From Corynebacterium jeikeium (GTDB taxonomy: Bacteria > Actinomycetota > Actinomycetes > Mycobacteriales > Mycobacteriaceae), in the NCBI RefSeq assembly GCF_000738265.1, contig NZ_JFCQ01000001.1, positions 124,001 to 188,000 on the forward strand: a DNA stretch of 64,000 bases. Reading direction: 5' to 3'. The position numbers and the translations under genes are program-made. This document shows positions 38,125-47,023 of the stretch, in pieces (within the stretch, counting starts at the first letter, position 1; the number at the start of each line of letters is the position of its first letter). The notes beneath the pieces were generated by a model. It worked only from the letters and a program-made list of their open reading frames with translations, ran no database searches and was not told where the DNA came from.

Positions 38125-38493
38125 CTACTTGCCGCGCAGGTGCATCTTCCGAAGCAACAAATCAACTCGGTCGACTAGAGTTTCGGGGTGCCGACAGCCG
38201 TCCACTGAGAATCGGTGGGGCGAATCGTCCTCGCAGCATTCCTCGGGAATGCGCTGCAGCTTCTCCATCAGCCCACCCGGGGTGTGTACTGCTGCGGCAT
38301 GTTTGCGCATGCGATTGGCTGCCGTGCGCTGTGCACGAACCTCTTCCCGGCAGTGTTCGCAGTGTACAAGGTGGATCTTGGCTCGGTGCTCTGCCCGGCG
38401 CGATAGTTCGCCGTCCACGAGGGCGGCGATGGCCTCGGTCGACAGGTGATCGATAGACAGCTCCCCGGTGAAGTTTTCTACGAAAGATGTCAC
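38125..38493 (-). CDS. cseE: Anti-sigma factor of SigE
   Basis: The 122-residue protein has the zinc-binding anti-sigma motif HLVHCEHC (H-x3-C-x2-C) at about residues 41-48, preceded by the helix DHLSTEAIAALVDGELSRRAEHRA that binds sigma region 2/4. It is soluble with no membrane helix, like mycobacterial RseA. It has several further Cys (CC, GC), which may add redox control. The start is GTG 38491-38493. It follows sigE by 76 bp and should inhibit it. Confidence 0.85.
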   Translation of the reverse strand: MTSFVENFTGELSIDHLSTEAIAALVDGELSRRAEHRAKIHLVHCEHCREEVRAQRTAANRMRKHAAAVHTPGGLMEKLQRIPEECCEDDSPHRFSVDGCRHPETLVDRVDLLLRKMHLRGK

Positions 38494-38569
38494 GCGCGCT
38501 ACCTACCTTTCTGTCCCTGTCTGTCCCGCACTATCTCGCGCTGTCCCGCTTCGCTAGCTACACCGGGCT

Positions 38570-39196
38570 TTAGACCTGGCCGGTGTAGACCAGTTCGCCT
38601 TGGTTACGTTCCAGGTTACCGCGAAGTTGGGCACGGGCGCGGTGGATGCGGGAGCGTACGGTGCCCATCTTGATGCCCAGGGTTTGGGAGATCTCGTCGT
38701 AGCTCATCCCCAGCCCGTCACACAGCACCACCGCCACACGGTATTCGGAGGCTAGCTGATCCAGGGCCTTCTCCAGCGCCGGATCCAAGTTATTCAGCTC
38801 AAAGGTCTCCGCTGGGTCCGCGATGCCACCTTCGATGCGGTCGTAATCCTCGGGCAGCTGCTCCATGCGAATCTTCGCGCGACGGCGCACCATGTCCAGA
38901 AAGAGGTTGGTTGTGATGCGGTGGAGCCAACCTTCGAAGGTGCCTGGCTGGTAACTCTTCAAGCTCCGGAACACGCGCATGAACGTGTCCTGTGTGAGGT
39001 CTTCGGCGTCCTGCTGATTGCCCGCCAGCCGGTAGGCCAGGCGGTACACGCTGTCTGCGTGTTCTGCGACCAATTCACCCCAGCTGGGAAGCTCGCCGGT
39101 ACCTGCATCAAACTCTGCGGTACTACGGGGGTTGGGGGTTCGGTCTGCGTTCATGACCATATTGTGACTGATCGTCCTCAAATTCTTGTGCTGCAC
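38570..39196 (-). CDS. sigE: ECF sigma factor SigE
   Basis: The 208-residue extracytoplasmic-function sigma factor has region 2 ([34 protein letters not shown]) and region 4 ([29 protein letters not shown]). In corynebacteria and mycobacteria SigE responds to cell-surface stress. The start at GTG 39196 gives 208 residues; ATG 39158-39160 is equally possible and would remove 12. It is followed by its anti-sigma gene cseE and diverges from the O-methyltransferase gene, as in mycobacteria. Confidence 0.93.
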   Translation of the reverse strand: MQHKNLRTISHNMVMNADRTPNPRSTAEFDAGTGELPSWGELVAEHADSVYRLAYRLAGNQQDAEDLTQDTFMRVFRSLKSYQPGTFEGWLHRITTNLFLDMVRRRAKIRMEQLPEDYDRIEGGIADPAETFELNNLDPALEKALDQLASEYRVAVVLCDGLGMSYDEISQTLGIKMGTVRSRIHRARAQLRGNLERNQGELVYTGQV

Positions 39197-39358
39197 ACCT
39201 GGCAGTTTCCTGTGAGAATTTTACCCCCTCGTGGGGATGGGGGAAAGTTAGTCACTCCGGTCACATCTGTTCACTCCTTTTTCTATTTTTGACGCCACAG
39301 TCTGACATGCCGAAGACAAGCACAACATTGGCGCTTTCCTGGCCTATCGTCAGGAATC

Positions 39359-40039
39359 GTGAATGCTGCATCATCTTCCCCAATCGAGGCCATTCGTAAG
39401 TACGTTCGGGCCACTACCGAGCCAGACGAGGTCGTCACTGCCGCCGTCGAGGCCGCGCAGGAGTTCGGTCTGCTCACCCCCGATGCGATGACGGCCGAGT
39501 TCCTGGAGTTCCTGGCTACCCGCGCCGGCGCAAACGCCGCCGCCAGCGGCCACACCCCCACCGGCATTATCGTGTCCCCCGCCAGTGGTGTGATCGGCCT
39601 GCACCTTTTCAAGGGGCTCAACGCTGCCCAGGTGGAGGGACACCTGACGTGCATCGAGCCAGAAGTGCAGCATCAGCAGCTGGCTAAGCAGGCTTTCGCG
39701 AACGCTGGGCAGCGCCCCAACACCTTCCGATTCCTGCCCAGTGCTCCGCTGGATGTTATTCGCCGTCTGGCTAGCGATAGCTACGACATTGCAGTTGCGG
39801 AAGCCGCCACGGAGGAGTTCACCGCGATCGTGGAGTCCACCCTCCCGGCACTGCGCCGCGGTGGCGTCCTCATCCTGCTGGACTCCCTGATGGATGGCCT
39901 CGTCGGCGATGACAAGCACGCCGATCGCCAGACCACCCGCGCCCGCGAGGCAGATCAGTTCTTCCGCGAGCTGGATAACGCGAAGGTCGCTCGCCTCCCC
40001 CTCGGAGCGGGCGCCACGCTGATCACCAAGATCAGCTAA
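39359..40039 (+). CDS. SAM-dependent O-methyltransferase
   Basis: This 226-residue class I methyltransferase has a COMT-like fold with a degenerate SAM motif (TGIIVSPASGVIGLHL), CIEPEVQHQQLAKQAFA (motif with acidic residue for ribose) and YDIAVAEAATEEF. The family is the one encoded divergently from sigE in mycobacteria. The glycine-rich loop is less standard than usual (SPASGVIG). The substrate is unknown. The start is GTG at 39359-39361. It ends convergently with glgC. Confidence 0.82.
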   Translation: MNAASSSPIEAIRKYVRATTEPDEVVTAAVEAAQEFGLLTPDAMTAEFLEFLATRAGANAAASGHTPTGIIVSPASGVIGLHLFKGLNAAQVEGHLTCIEPEVQHQQLAKQAFANAGQRPNTFRFLPSAPLDVIRRLASDSYDIAVAEAATEEFTAIVESTLPALRRGGVLILLDSLMDGLVGDDKHADRQTTRAREADQFFRELDNAKVARLPLGAGATLITKIS

Positions 40040-40051
40040 CTCCCCTACTCC

Positions 40052-40069
40052 CCGCCGCTTACGCGGCGG
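40052..40069. terminator. Hairpin between convergent methyltransferase and glgC genes
   Basis: CCGCCGC-TTAC-GCGGCGG is a perfect 7-bp stem located between the two stop codons. T tracts are short on both strands. Confidence 0.5.
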
Positions 40070-40073
40070 AGGT

Positions 40074-41291
40074 TTAGACAACCACGTTCTTGCCGATGCA
40101 GACCACGCCACCCTTGGAGATGGTGAAGCGATCCTGATCGCGGGCGCGGTCCACTCCGATAATCTCGCCCGCGGAAACCTGAACGTTCTTGTCCAGGATG
40201 GCGTGGCGCACCACTGCGCCGCGGCCAATGCGCACGCCCGGCATGATCACGCAGCCTTCGACAGAGGCGCCCTCTTCCACAATCACGTTCTCACTCAGCA
40301 CGGAGTTACGCACCGTGCCGGCGGAGATGATGCAGCCCGCCGAAACCATCGAAGACTGGGCGATTCCGCCCTTAACGAACTTCGCGGGCGGCAGGTTACC
40401 GGTCTCTGCGGTGTGGATCGGCCACTGCTGGTTGTACAGGTTAAACACCGGGTGCACGCTGATCAGATCCATGTGCGCCTCGTAGAACGCGTCGACCGTA
40501 CCCACGTCGCGCCAGTATCCCTTGTCGCGCTCGGTCTCACCCGGGACGTAGTTGTTGGAGAAGTCGTAGACGTAGGCCTCTCCACGGTTCACCAGGCGCG
40601 GAATGATGTCGCCGCCCATGTCGTGGTTGGAGTTCTCGTCCTCAGAGTCCTCCTTCAGCGCGTCAATCAGCGTCTGCGCGGTGAACACGTAGTTGCCCAT
40701 GGAGGCGAAGGAGACCTCTGGATCATCCGGCACGCTCGGCGGTTCCGCCGGCTTCTCCAGGAACTGCTCGATCTTGTTGTCATCGTCTGCTTGAATCACG
40801 CCAAATGCCGTAGCTTCGTGGCGCGGAACGCGCAGTCCTGCAACCGTCACACCGGCGCCGCTGGCGATATGTTCCTGCACCATCTGCTCCGGATCCATGC
40901 GGTAAACGTGGTCCGCACCGAAGACGATGATGTAATCCGGCTGCTCGTCGTACACCAGGTTGAGGGACTGCAGAATTGCGTCCGCGGAACCGGTGAACCA
41001 GCGCTTCCCCAGGCGCTGCTGTGCAGGTACAGGGGTGATGTACTGGCCGGTCAGACCCGACAGCTGCCAGGACTGGGAAATGTGGCGGTCAAGGGAGTGG
41101 GACTTGTACTGGGTCAGCACACAGATCTTGTAATAACCTGCGTTGACCAGGTTGGACAGTACGAAGTCGATCAGGCGATAGTTACCGCCGAAGGGCACGG
41201 CGGGCTTAGCGCGGTCGGCGGTGAAAGGGTACAGGCGCTTTCCCTCGCCACCGGCAAGGACAATGGACAGGACATTCGATCTGCTCTTCAC
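40074..41291 (-). CDS. glgC: Glucose-1-phosphate adenylyltransferase
   Basis: This 405-residue enzyme makes ADP-glucose for glycogen synthesis. The nucleotidyltransferase motif is [16 protein letters not shown], followed by [23 protein letters not shown]-type GSADAILQ and the left-handed beta-helix C-terminus ([17 protein letters not shown]). I chose the GTG at 41289-41291 (MKSRSNVLS), which matches the N-terminus of family members; the frame is open for another 44 codons upstream, crossing the divergent glgA promoter. It is probably feedback regulated by metabolites as in other GlgC enzymes. Confidence 0.95.
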   Translation of the reverse strand: MKSRSNVLSIVLAGGEGKRLYPFTADRAKPAVPFGGNYRLIDFVLSNLVNAGYYKICVLTQYKSHSLDRHISQSWQLSGLTGQYITPVPAQQRLGKRWFTGSADAILQSLNLVYDEQPDYIIVFGADHVYRMDPEQMVQEHIASGAGVTVAGLRVPRHEATAFGVIQADDDNKIEQFLEKPAEPPSVPDDPEVSFASMGNYVFTAQTLIDALKEDSEDENSNHDMGGDIIPRLVNRGEAYVYDFSNNYVPGETERDKGYWRDVGTVDAFYEAHMDLISVHPVFNLYNQQWPIHTAETGNLPPAKFVKGGIAQSSMVSAGCIISAGTVRNSVLSENVIVEEGASVEGCVIMPGVRIGRGAVVRHAILDKNVQVSAGEIIGVDRARDQDRFTISKGGVVCIGKNVVV

Positions 41292-41322
41292 ACTTTCCAA
41301 CCTAGCGACCCGGCGGTAGTTT

Positions 41323-41340
41323 TGCTTGCCAAGCAGGCAA
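41323..41340. promoter_or_regulatory. Nested palindromes in the glgC-glgA intergenic region
   Basis: TGCTTG-C-CAAGCA (41323-41335) overlaps TTGCC-AAGCA-GGCAA (41326-41340). Both are perfect and lie about 35-50 bp upstream of the glgC start. Confidence 0.5.
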
Positions 41341-41345
41341 TCAAT

Positions 41346-41371
41346 GTCCTGGCGACCGTTGTTGCCAGGAC
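41346..41371. promoter_or_regulatory. Perfect 8-bp inverted repeat, operator candidate for glgC/glgA
   Basis: GTCCTGGC and GCCAGGAC are separated by 10 bp (one turn centre to centre about 18 bp), 30 bp upstream of glgA and 55 bp upstream of glgC. The geometry suits a dimeric regulator controlling both divergent genes. The regulator is not identifiable from sequence. Confidence 0.55.
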
Positions 41372-41401
41372 ACGCGGTGCGCAGCCGGTTAGTCTGGAAG
41401 C

Positions 41402-42586
41402 ATGCGTATCGCCATGCTGACAAAGGAATATCCCCCAGAGATCTACGGTGGCGCCGGGGTGCACGTCACCGAACTGGTTCGCTACATGCGGCAGCTGGAG
41501 CACGTCGACGTGCACTGCATGGGCGGGCCTCGCGAAGAGCAGGATGTTTATGTCCACGGGGTAGATCCCGAGCTTTCGGACGCCAACGGTTCCATCAAGA
41601 CACTTTCCACCGGACTTCGCATGGCGCACTCCCTCGGCGATGTAGAGGTTGTGCATTCCCACACCTGGTACACCGGCCTGGGAGGCCACGTTGGTGGCCT
41701 GTTGCACGGCATCCCCCACGTGGCGACCGCCCACTCGCTAGAGCCGCACCGCCCCTGGAAGCGCGAGCAGCTCGGCGGTGGCTACGATGTCTCCTCCTGG
41801 TCGGAGAAGAATGCGATGGAGAACGCGGATGCCGTTATCGCCGTCTCCGCCAAGATGAAGGAATCCATCCTCGACGCCTACCCAGCAATCGACCCGGATC
41901 GCATCCACGTGGTGCTCAATGGCATCGATTCCGAACTGTGGCAGCCCCGCCCCACCTTCGAGGCGGCCGTGGAGGCTGGCAATCGATCCGTACTCACGGA
42001 GCTCGGCGTCGACCCCAATCGCCCCATCGTCTCCTTCGTCGGACGCATCACCCGCCAAAAGGGCGTACCCCACCTGCTTAAGGCAGTCGCCCACCTTGAT
42101 CCGGAGATCCAGGTTGTGCTGTGCGCCGGCGCCCCCGATACCCCGGAAATCGAAGCCGAAGTCACCGCATTGGTGGAGGCGCTGCAGGCAGAACGCGACG
42201 GCGTGTTCTGGGTAAAGGAAATGATGGAGAAACCGGCTTTGCAGGAGATCCTGTCGGCCTCCGATGCGTTCCTCTGCCCCTCCATCTACGAGCCCCTGGG
42301 AATCGTGAACCTGGAAGCCATGGCGTGCGGGACGGCAGTTGTGGCCTCCGACGTCGGAGGCATCCCGGAGGTTGTCGTCAACGGAGAGACCGGCACGCTG
42401 GTCCACTACGACGAGAACGATGCCGAAGCCTTCGAACGAGGCCTCGCCGAAGCCACCAACGCACTTGTCGCAGATAAGGACAAAGTGCGCAGCTTTGGAG
42501 AGGCCGGCCGCCAGCGTGCAGTGACGACTTTCAGTTGGGCAACCATCGCCGAGCAGACCGTGGACGTGTACAAGTCCCTGCTTTAA
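41402..42586 (+). CDS. glgA: Glycogen synthase (GT4 type)
   Basis: This 394-residue glycosyltransferase has the N-terminal glycine loop [27 protein letters not shown] in the second Rossmann domain, and the donor-binding E-x7-E motif [20 protein letters not shown]. The family (actinobacterial GT4 GlgA) uses ADP-glucose to elongate glycogen or to make maltose-1-phosphate. It is divergent from glgC with a shared 110-bp promoter region. The next gene (a GH32-like reading frame) starts 15 bp after its stop codon and is probably in the same transcript. Confidence 0.93.
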   Translation: MRIAMLTKEYPPEIYGGAGVHVTELVRYMRQLEHVDVHCMGGPREEQDVYVHGVDPELSDANGSIKTLSTGLRMAHSLGDVEVVHSHTWYTGLGGHVGGLLHGIPHVATAHSLEPHRPWKREQLGGGYDVSSWSEKNAMENADAVIAVSAKMKESILDAYPAIDPDRIHVVLNGIDSELWQPRPTFEAAVEAGNRSVLTELGVDPNRPIVSFVGRITRQKGVPHLLKAVAHLDPEIQVVLCAGAPDTPEIEAEVTALVEALQAERDGVFWVKEMMEKPALQEILSASDAFLCPSIYEPLGIVNLEAMACGTAVVASDVGGIPEVVVNGETGTLVHYDENDAEAFERGLAEATNALVADKDKVRSFGEAGRQRAVTTFSWATIAEQTVDVYKSLL

Positions 42587-42601
42587 CCGCAATCCGCTGG
42601 T

Positions 42602-44155
42602 ATGAATGGTGGCATGCATTCTTCCTCCCACAAACACCGCCCGGAACTGCACATCACCGCAGAAACGGGGGTGTTGGAAGCCCCAGCAGGCGCCGTTTTC
42701 TCCGGCAATGCCCTGCACGTATTCCACCAGTTCCGCCCGCGCCCTTCCGAGGGCTCTCGGTGGGCGCACCAGGTGGCTTCGGAAGCCACCTACGACTGGG
42801 ACATCTGCGATGACGTGGTCGTTCCAAACCGGGGGCTAGCAGACCGGGAGGGCACCGCCCGCGGCGCAGAGGTCGATATTCTGGCCGGCGCCACGGTCCC
42901 GGTGGGTCTGGGGGCGGAACTGTTCTTCGTCGTTACTCACGCTGCAGGTGAAGCCACTGCTGCGGAAGCGCGCGGTGCCGACATTCCCCACGGCCAGCGC
43001 GGCCCACGAACCTTCACGATCGAACGGGCGCTTATCCCCAACCTGATGGAGGCCACGGAGGTATCCGACGATCCGAGTCTGCCGGATCCCCACGTCCAGC
43101 GGCTCGGCGCCATCGACATTGACGATTCCTCCCACCCGGTAGAAAACCTGGTCACCCCCAGCGTGATTCGCCACGAGGATCCCGCCCACCCGGATGAAGG
43201 CTGGCTGATGATCGCCCTATCCCTCACCAACGACGTGGATGCACAGATCGTTGTTCTGCGGTCCAGCGACCGCCAGCATTGGCGGGTACTCGGCCCACTG
43301 GAACTGCCTGCCGAGGCCGCCCTGCGCCCCGATCGCCCCTTCGCTCCGCGCATTGTTTCTATGGTGGACGCCGACTCCTCCGCCCGCCGAGATGTCTTGT
43401 TCGTGACCTTCCCCGGCGGCGCGGGCGAATCCGATGAGGTCGCTGGGTACGTAGTCGGCAACCTGAGTGGCAGTGCCTTCAAGGTGACCACCCCGTTCAC
43501 CGTCATCGACTTCGGCCACGACTTCACCCGCCCGCGTGTGATCGACTACCACACGCCGGTGATGTTCGGCCTGGTGGGCGCGCACCCATCGCTGGACGGC
43601 CAGTGAGCCAACTGCCTGTCGGCACCCCGCTACCTCTCGCTGGTGGGCGGGGAGCTGTACCAAGATGTCGTCGGCGCCCCTACCGCCGTGCGCACGTTCT
43701 CTGACTATGCGTTCATTTGGTCCGCTCAGCTGGACGCCCAGCAAGGCAGCGTGGATGTCGATGTCACGGATGATTCCGGGCAGGTCATTGCAACAATCAG
43801 CTACACCAACGATGCGGTGTCCGTTACCCGCCTGGGCGTGGATACCCGCACGGCACCGCTCAAAGACGCAGACTCGGACACCCTGACGGTGTTCCTGGAC
43901 GGGCCGGTGTGTGAGGTGTTCGCCGATGGCGGTGCTGTGACCCTCACCAGCGCTATTCCGGCGCACTCGCAGATTTCCGATATCGACGTGCGCGCAACCG
44001 GCGGCGCAAAGATTATCTCCTCCATGCAGACGGCGGGTCGGCATCTGATGCGCATGCAGGCTGGCCTGACCTCCCCGGAGGATCAGGAAGCCTACATGGC
44101 GGAGGCCCTCATCGCCGATCGCGACGTGGCCGCGGGAATCTTCGACGAAGACTAA
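42602..44155 (+). pseudogene. GH32-like beta-propeller protein, interrupted by in-frame TGA
   Basis: Two in-frame pieces (334 residues, then 170+) are separated by a single TGA at 43604-43606, with sequence continuing uninterrupted (ANCLSAPRYLSL). The parts fit glycoside hydrolase family 32. They comprise the N-terminal blade (VLEAPAGAV), RHEDPAHPDEGWLMIALSLTN, the blade-end motif and a C-terminal beta-sandwich with LTVFLDGPVCEVFADGG. In family members a Trp normally precedes the LPREL-type segment, exactly where TGA stands (TGG to TGA). The nucleophile motif WMNDPNG is replaced by VLEAPAG (Asp to Ala), and the WECPD acid/base motif is not seen, so even the intact protein would not be a standard fructosidase. 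The start may be ATG 42614. Confidence 0.75.
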
Positions 44156-44184
44156 CTGGCCACTAGTCGCGACCGAGCAAGAGC

Positions 44185-45060
44185 CTAGCGGTTGGCCTTC
44201 GCCAAGCGCGTGATGGCCGCGCGGGCGGTGACCTCCATGGTCTCCGGCAGTGCAGCGATGCGCTCCTGCAGCACATCTGGGTGGATGTGGCGCGCAGAGG
44301 GGCTCATGCCGATCTGGGCGGCAATGGAGGCCTGATCCAGCACCATCGGGAACTCGATGTGCTCCGGATCCCCCACCGGCACCAGGTGGCCGGAGGCCTG
44401 GTTGATCATCCGCTCAACCTTGCCCTCTTCCACATCCAGAATGCCCAGGGGCTCGCGCAGCTCACCCAGGTGGCCAACCTCCGCGGTAAGGACAACCACC
44501 TGTCCCTCCGGCGTAAGGATGCGGGCGAACTCTGCCGCATTGCGTGGAGCGAAGACAACCATGATGGCGTCCACACTTTCCGAAAGAATAGGCAGGCGCG
44601 ACCAGGCGTCGGCAACAACCGCACCGACCCGCGAGTGGGAAGAAGCCAAACGCTTCGCCGCCGCGGTCGAGACATCGATGCCCACGCCGCGAGAGCGCTC
44701 GATCGTGTCCAGGGTGTGAGCCAGGTAGTAGCCCGTACCCGCGCCGATCTCCACGATGGATGGGGCGTGCTCAGCGGCAACATTGCCATCGTCGAGGACC
44801 TTCTCGACATCGGCAGTCACAGCCTCGACGAAGGGGGCGAAGTGGCCACCGGAGAGGAAGGTCTCGCGCGCATCGATCATCGAGGCGTCATCACCCGAAT
44901 AGCGCAGCCCAGAGCCACCGGCAAGAGTCACATAGCCCTGCCGTGCGACGTCATAGCTGTGGCCCGATTCGGAAACCAGGGTGCGCCACTCTTCGTCGCC
45001 AGCGCTCAAGCGGGAACCGTCTACTGGATCGGCGAGGAGGTCAATGACATCTGCAAGCAC
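44185..45060 (-). CDS. rlmA: RlmA-like 23S rRNA guanine-N1 methyltransferase
   Basis: The 291-residue protein is homologous to RlmA/TlrB. It has the SAM motif IVEIGAGTGYYL, GIDVSTAAAKRLA, and the family segment GHSYDVARQGYVTL followed by DARETFLSGGHFAPF. RlmA methylates a guanine in helix 35 of 23S rRNA. The zinc cluster ligands of E. coli RlmA (CPLC and the third Cys) are replaced by DPVD and Ser, only the His being kept, so the zinc site is lost. It has a C-terminal helical extension. It is convergent with the GH32-like gene. The symbol is by homology. Confidence 0.8.
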   Translation of the reverse strand: MLADVIDLLADPVDGSRLSAGDEEWRTLVSESGHSYDVARQGYVTLAGGSGLRYSGDDASMIDARETFLSGGHFAPFVEAVTADVEKVLDDGNVAAEHAPSIVEIGAGTGYYLAHTLDTIERSRGVGIDVSTAAAKRLASSHSRVGAVVADAWSRLPILSESVDAIMVVFAPRNAAEFARILTPEGQVVVLTAEVGHLGELREPLGILDVEEGKVERMINQASGHLVPVGDPEHIEFPMVLDQASIAAQIGMSPSARHIHPDVLQERIAALPETMEVTARAAITRLAKANR

Positions 45061-45159
45061 GAACAGATTCCTTCCTGAAAATTTCTAGATAGCTCTCTTG
45101 AGAGGGAGCTAATAAACGACTCCCCCATGGTAAACCGTCCACTGCCTTTTCGCGGAGGG

Positions 45160-46638
45160 CTAGTGCAACAGCCACTGCACGAGCGTGCGGGCGCCAAAGC
45201 CCGTACCCACCGGAGTGACTTCGTCGTAGGTAGATTCCGCGCGCCCCGGACCGGCAATATCCAGGTGAATCAGAGGTAGATCGCGGGTGAAGCGACGCAG
45301 GAACATCGCAGCGGTCGTCGCGCCCGGCCCCTTGGGGGTTTGACGCACATCGGCGATCTTGGAGGTGACGTTGTCTTCCAGGTACTCCTGCATCGGCATC
45401 GGCCACCAGTTTTCGCCGACGGTCGCGCCGCGACGGGCAAGTTTGACGCCTGCTCCCCAGTTGTCGGAAAACACAGCGCCAGTACGCGTGCCCAGGGCGA
45501 GCTTCGCCGCGCCCGTGAGGGTAGCGATCGTCACCACGGCAGTCGGCTTGTACTTCTTCGCGCCATAGCTGATGGCATCGGCCAGAATCATGCGCCCCTC
45601 GGCGTCGGTGTTCGTCACTTCGGAGGTCAGACCACCGTAGTGCTCCACCACGTCACCGGGACGGTAGGACTTGCCATCGATCATGTTCTCGGCGGTCGGG
45701 ATGAGGGCCACGATCTTGCGCGGCACCTGCTGCTCCGCCAGCGCTCGGAAGGCAGCAATCACGCTGGCGCCACCTGTCATGTCGGTGCGCATCGTGTCCA
45801 TCCCCGCGGCGGGCTTCACACTGATGCCACCGGTATCAAAGGTCACGCCCTTGCCTACCAGGACGACAGTGCGGCGGCGACGCGGCTTGTCGATCTTCTG
45901 CGGATCCCAAACCAACTCGATCAACATCGGCGGGCGGGACGACCCCCGGCCGACGGCCAGGATGCCGCCGAAGCCCTTGTCCTCCAGCCAACCCGCGTCG
46001 CGCAGGCGCACCTTGACCCCGTCCAGGCCAGCCACAGCTTGCTTGGCCTGGTTGGCCAACCACTCTGGGGACTTCACGTTGGCCGGGGCGTTGGCAAGAT
46101 CGCGGGACAGGCAGGTAGCCTTACCCAGCGCCGTGCCCTGCTGGACCGCGTCGACGTAGTCGGAGGTTTCGAACCCAGAGAACTGATACCCCTCCGGCAG
46201 CACAACATGCACGTTGCGCACGCGGGCGGGCTTGCGCTTGTTGGTCGTCACGAAGGAGTGGTTACCGACGATCAGGCCGATGACCAGGGAGCGGACGTTG
46301 TCCGGTGTAAACTCCGCCGGCAGGTTCACCTGTACGATGTGCTTCTTTGCGCGCACGGGGTGGCCGTCTACCACCTTGCCGATCCGGCGCACCAGCTTCG
46401 CACCAGCGCCGCGCCAGCCGTCCTCCAAGAACTCCCGGCCGTCGCTTAGATCCAGCGGGCGGGTCGGCTCGGCGGGAACCCACGCTGCCCAGCGTCCAGA
46501 GGCATCAAGTTCCACGTCCCCAGGCGCGGTCTGCCCCGGCGCGACTTTAATTTCGGTTTCGATGATCTCGGAACCTTCGGCGCGCGGGCCGATCGTCACG
46601 TTGGTCACTTTCTGCGGGATGTTCGGGATCGGTGCCAT
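45160..46638 (-). CDS. pepA: Leucyl aminopeptidase (M17)
   Basis: This 492-residue cytosolic aminopeptidase has the metal and catalytic motifs VGKGVTFDTGGISVKP, MRTDMTGGASVIAA and the signature NTDAEGRMILADA. It removes N-terminal residues from peptides and proteins. The N-terminal domain (1-170) is divergent, as usual. It starts 2 bp after the stop of the DivIVA-domain gene, so both are in one transcript. The linker contains KPRRRRTVVLV. Length and motif spacing are normal. Confidence 0.95.
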   Translation of the reverse strand: MAPIPNIPQKVTNVTIGPRAEGSEIIETEIKVAPGQTAPGDVELDASGRWAAWVPAEPTRPLDLSDGREFLEDGWRGAGAKLVRRIGKVVDGHPVRAKKHIVQVNLPAEFTPDNVRSLVIGLIVGNHSFVTTNKRKPARVRNVHVVLPEGYQFSGFETSDYVDAVQQGTALGKATCLSRDLANAPANVKSPEWLANQAKQAVAGLDGVKVRLRDAGWLEDKGFGGILAVGRGSSRPPMLIELVWDPQKIDKPRRRRTVVLVGKGVTFDTGGISVKPAAGMDTMRTDMTGGASVIAAFRALAEQQVPRKIVALIPTAENMIDGKSYRPGDVVEHYGGLTSEVTNTDAEGRMILADAISYGAKKYKPTAVVTIATLTGAAKLALGTRTGAVFSDNWGAGVKLARRGATVGENWWPMPMQEYLEDNVTSKIADVRQTPKGPGATTAAMFLRRFTRDLPLIHLDIAGPGRAESTYDEVTPVGTGFGARTLVQWLLH

Positions 46639-46640
46639 CG

Positions 46641-46994
46641 TTAACGCTCCTGTTCCAGAGTTTCTGCTGTATCTACTTCGGTTGCGCTCGCGTCTACTTC
46701 CGTCGCGTCGGGCTGTTCGCTGTGGCCTTCCAGCTCTTCGATGCGCGCTGCCAGGCGCTCGATGTAGAGGTCCACCTCAGCCTGGTTGTAGCCACGGAAT
46801 GCCAGGGAGAAACTGGTCTCTCGGATCCCGTCGGCGGTCAGCGGGCTGTTCTGTAGGTCATCCCAGTGCTGTCGTTTCGCCGCTCCCTCCGTGACGGGCG
46901 GTAGCGCCTCCCCACGCCCAAAAACGGTGCCTAGTAAGAAAACCAGGAGCGCGCCCACCAGGAACGCTCCGACAAGAGACAACAACCAAAACAT
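46641..46994 (-). CDS. Membrane-anchored DivIVA-domain protein
   Basis: This 117-residue protein has one N-terminal membrane helix (about 4-24, SLVGAFLVGALLVFLLG) and a short DivIVA-like domain SLAFRGYNQAEVDLYIERLAARIEELE (about 64-90), followed by an acidic Thr/Glu tail. DivIVA domains target curved or polar membrane and dimerise. It resembles small corynebacterial proteins that may link to polar growth (Wag31). It lies immediately before pepA with a 2-bp gap. Confidence 0.8.
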   Translation of the reverse strand: MFWLLSLVGAFLVGALLVFLLGTVFGRGEALPPVTEGAAKRQHWDDLQNSPLTADGIRETSFSLAFRGYNQAEVDLYIERLAARIEELEGHSEQPDATEVDASATEVDTAETLEQER

Positions 46995-47023
46995 GATTCT
47001 TAATCTACCGCCTTGCGCCAGCC

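Noticed and set aside
40203..41420. 405-codon plus-strand frame opposite glgC
   Set aside because: It is antisense of the well-supported glgC gene and has no recognisable domain.
43604..43606. The in-frame TGA as a selenocysteine codon
   Set aside because: No convincing SECIS-like hairpin is seen directly after the TGA, the family has Trp rather than Cys/Sec there, and no selenium gene is present in the window. Nonsense mutation, sequencing error or readthrough are more likely.
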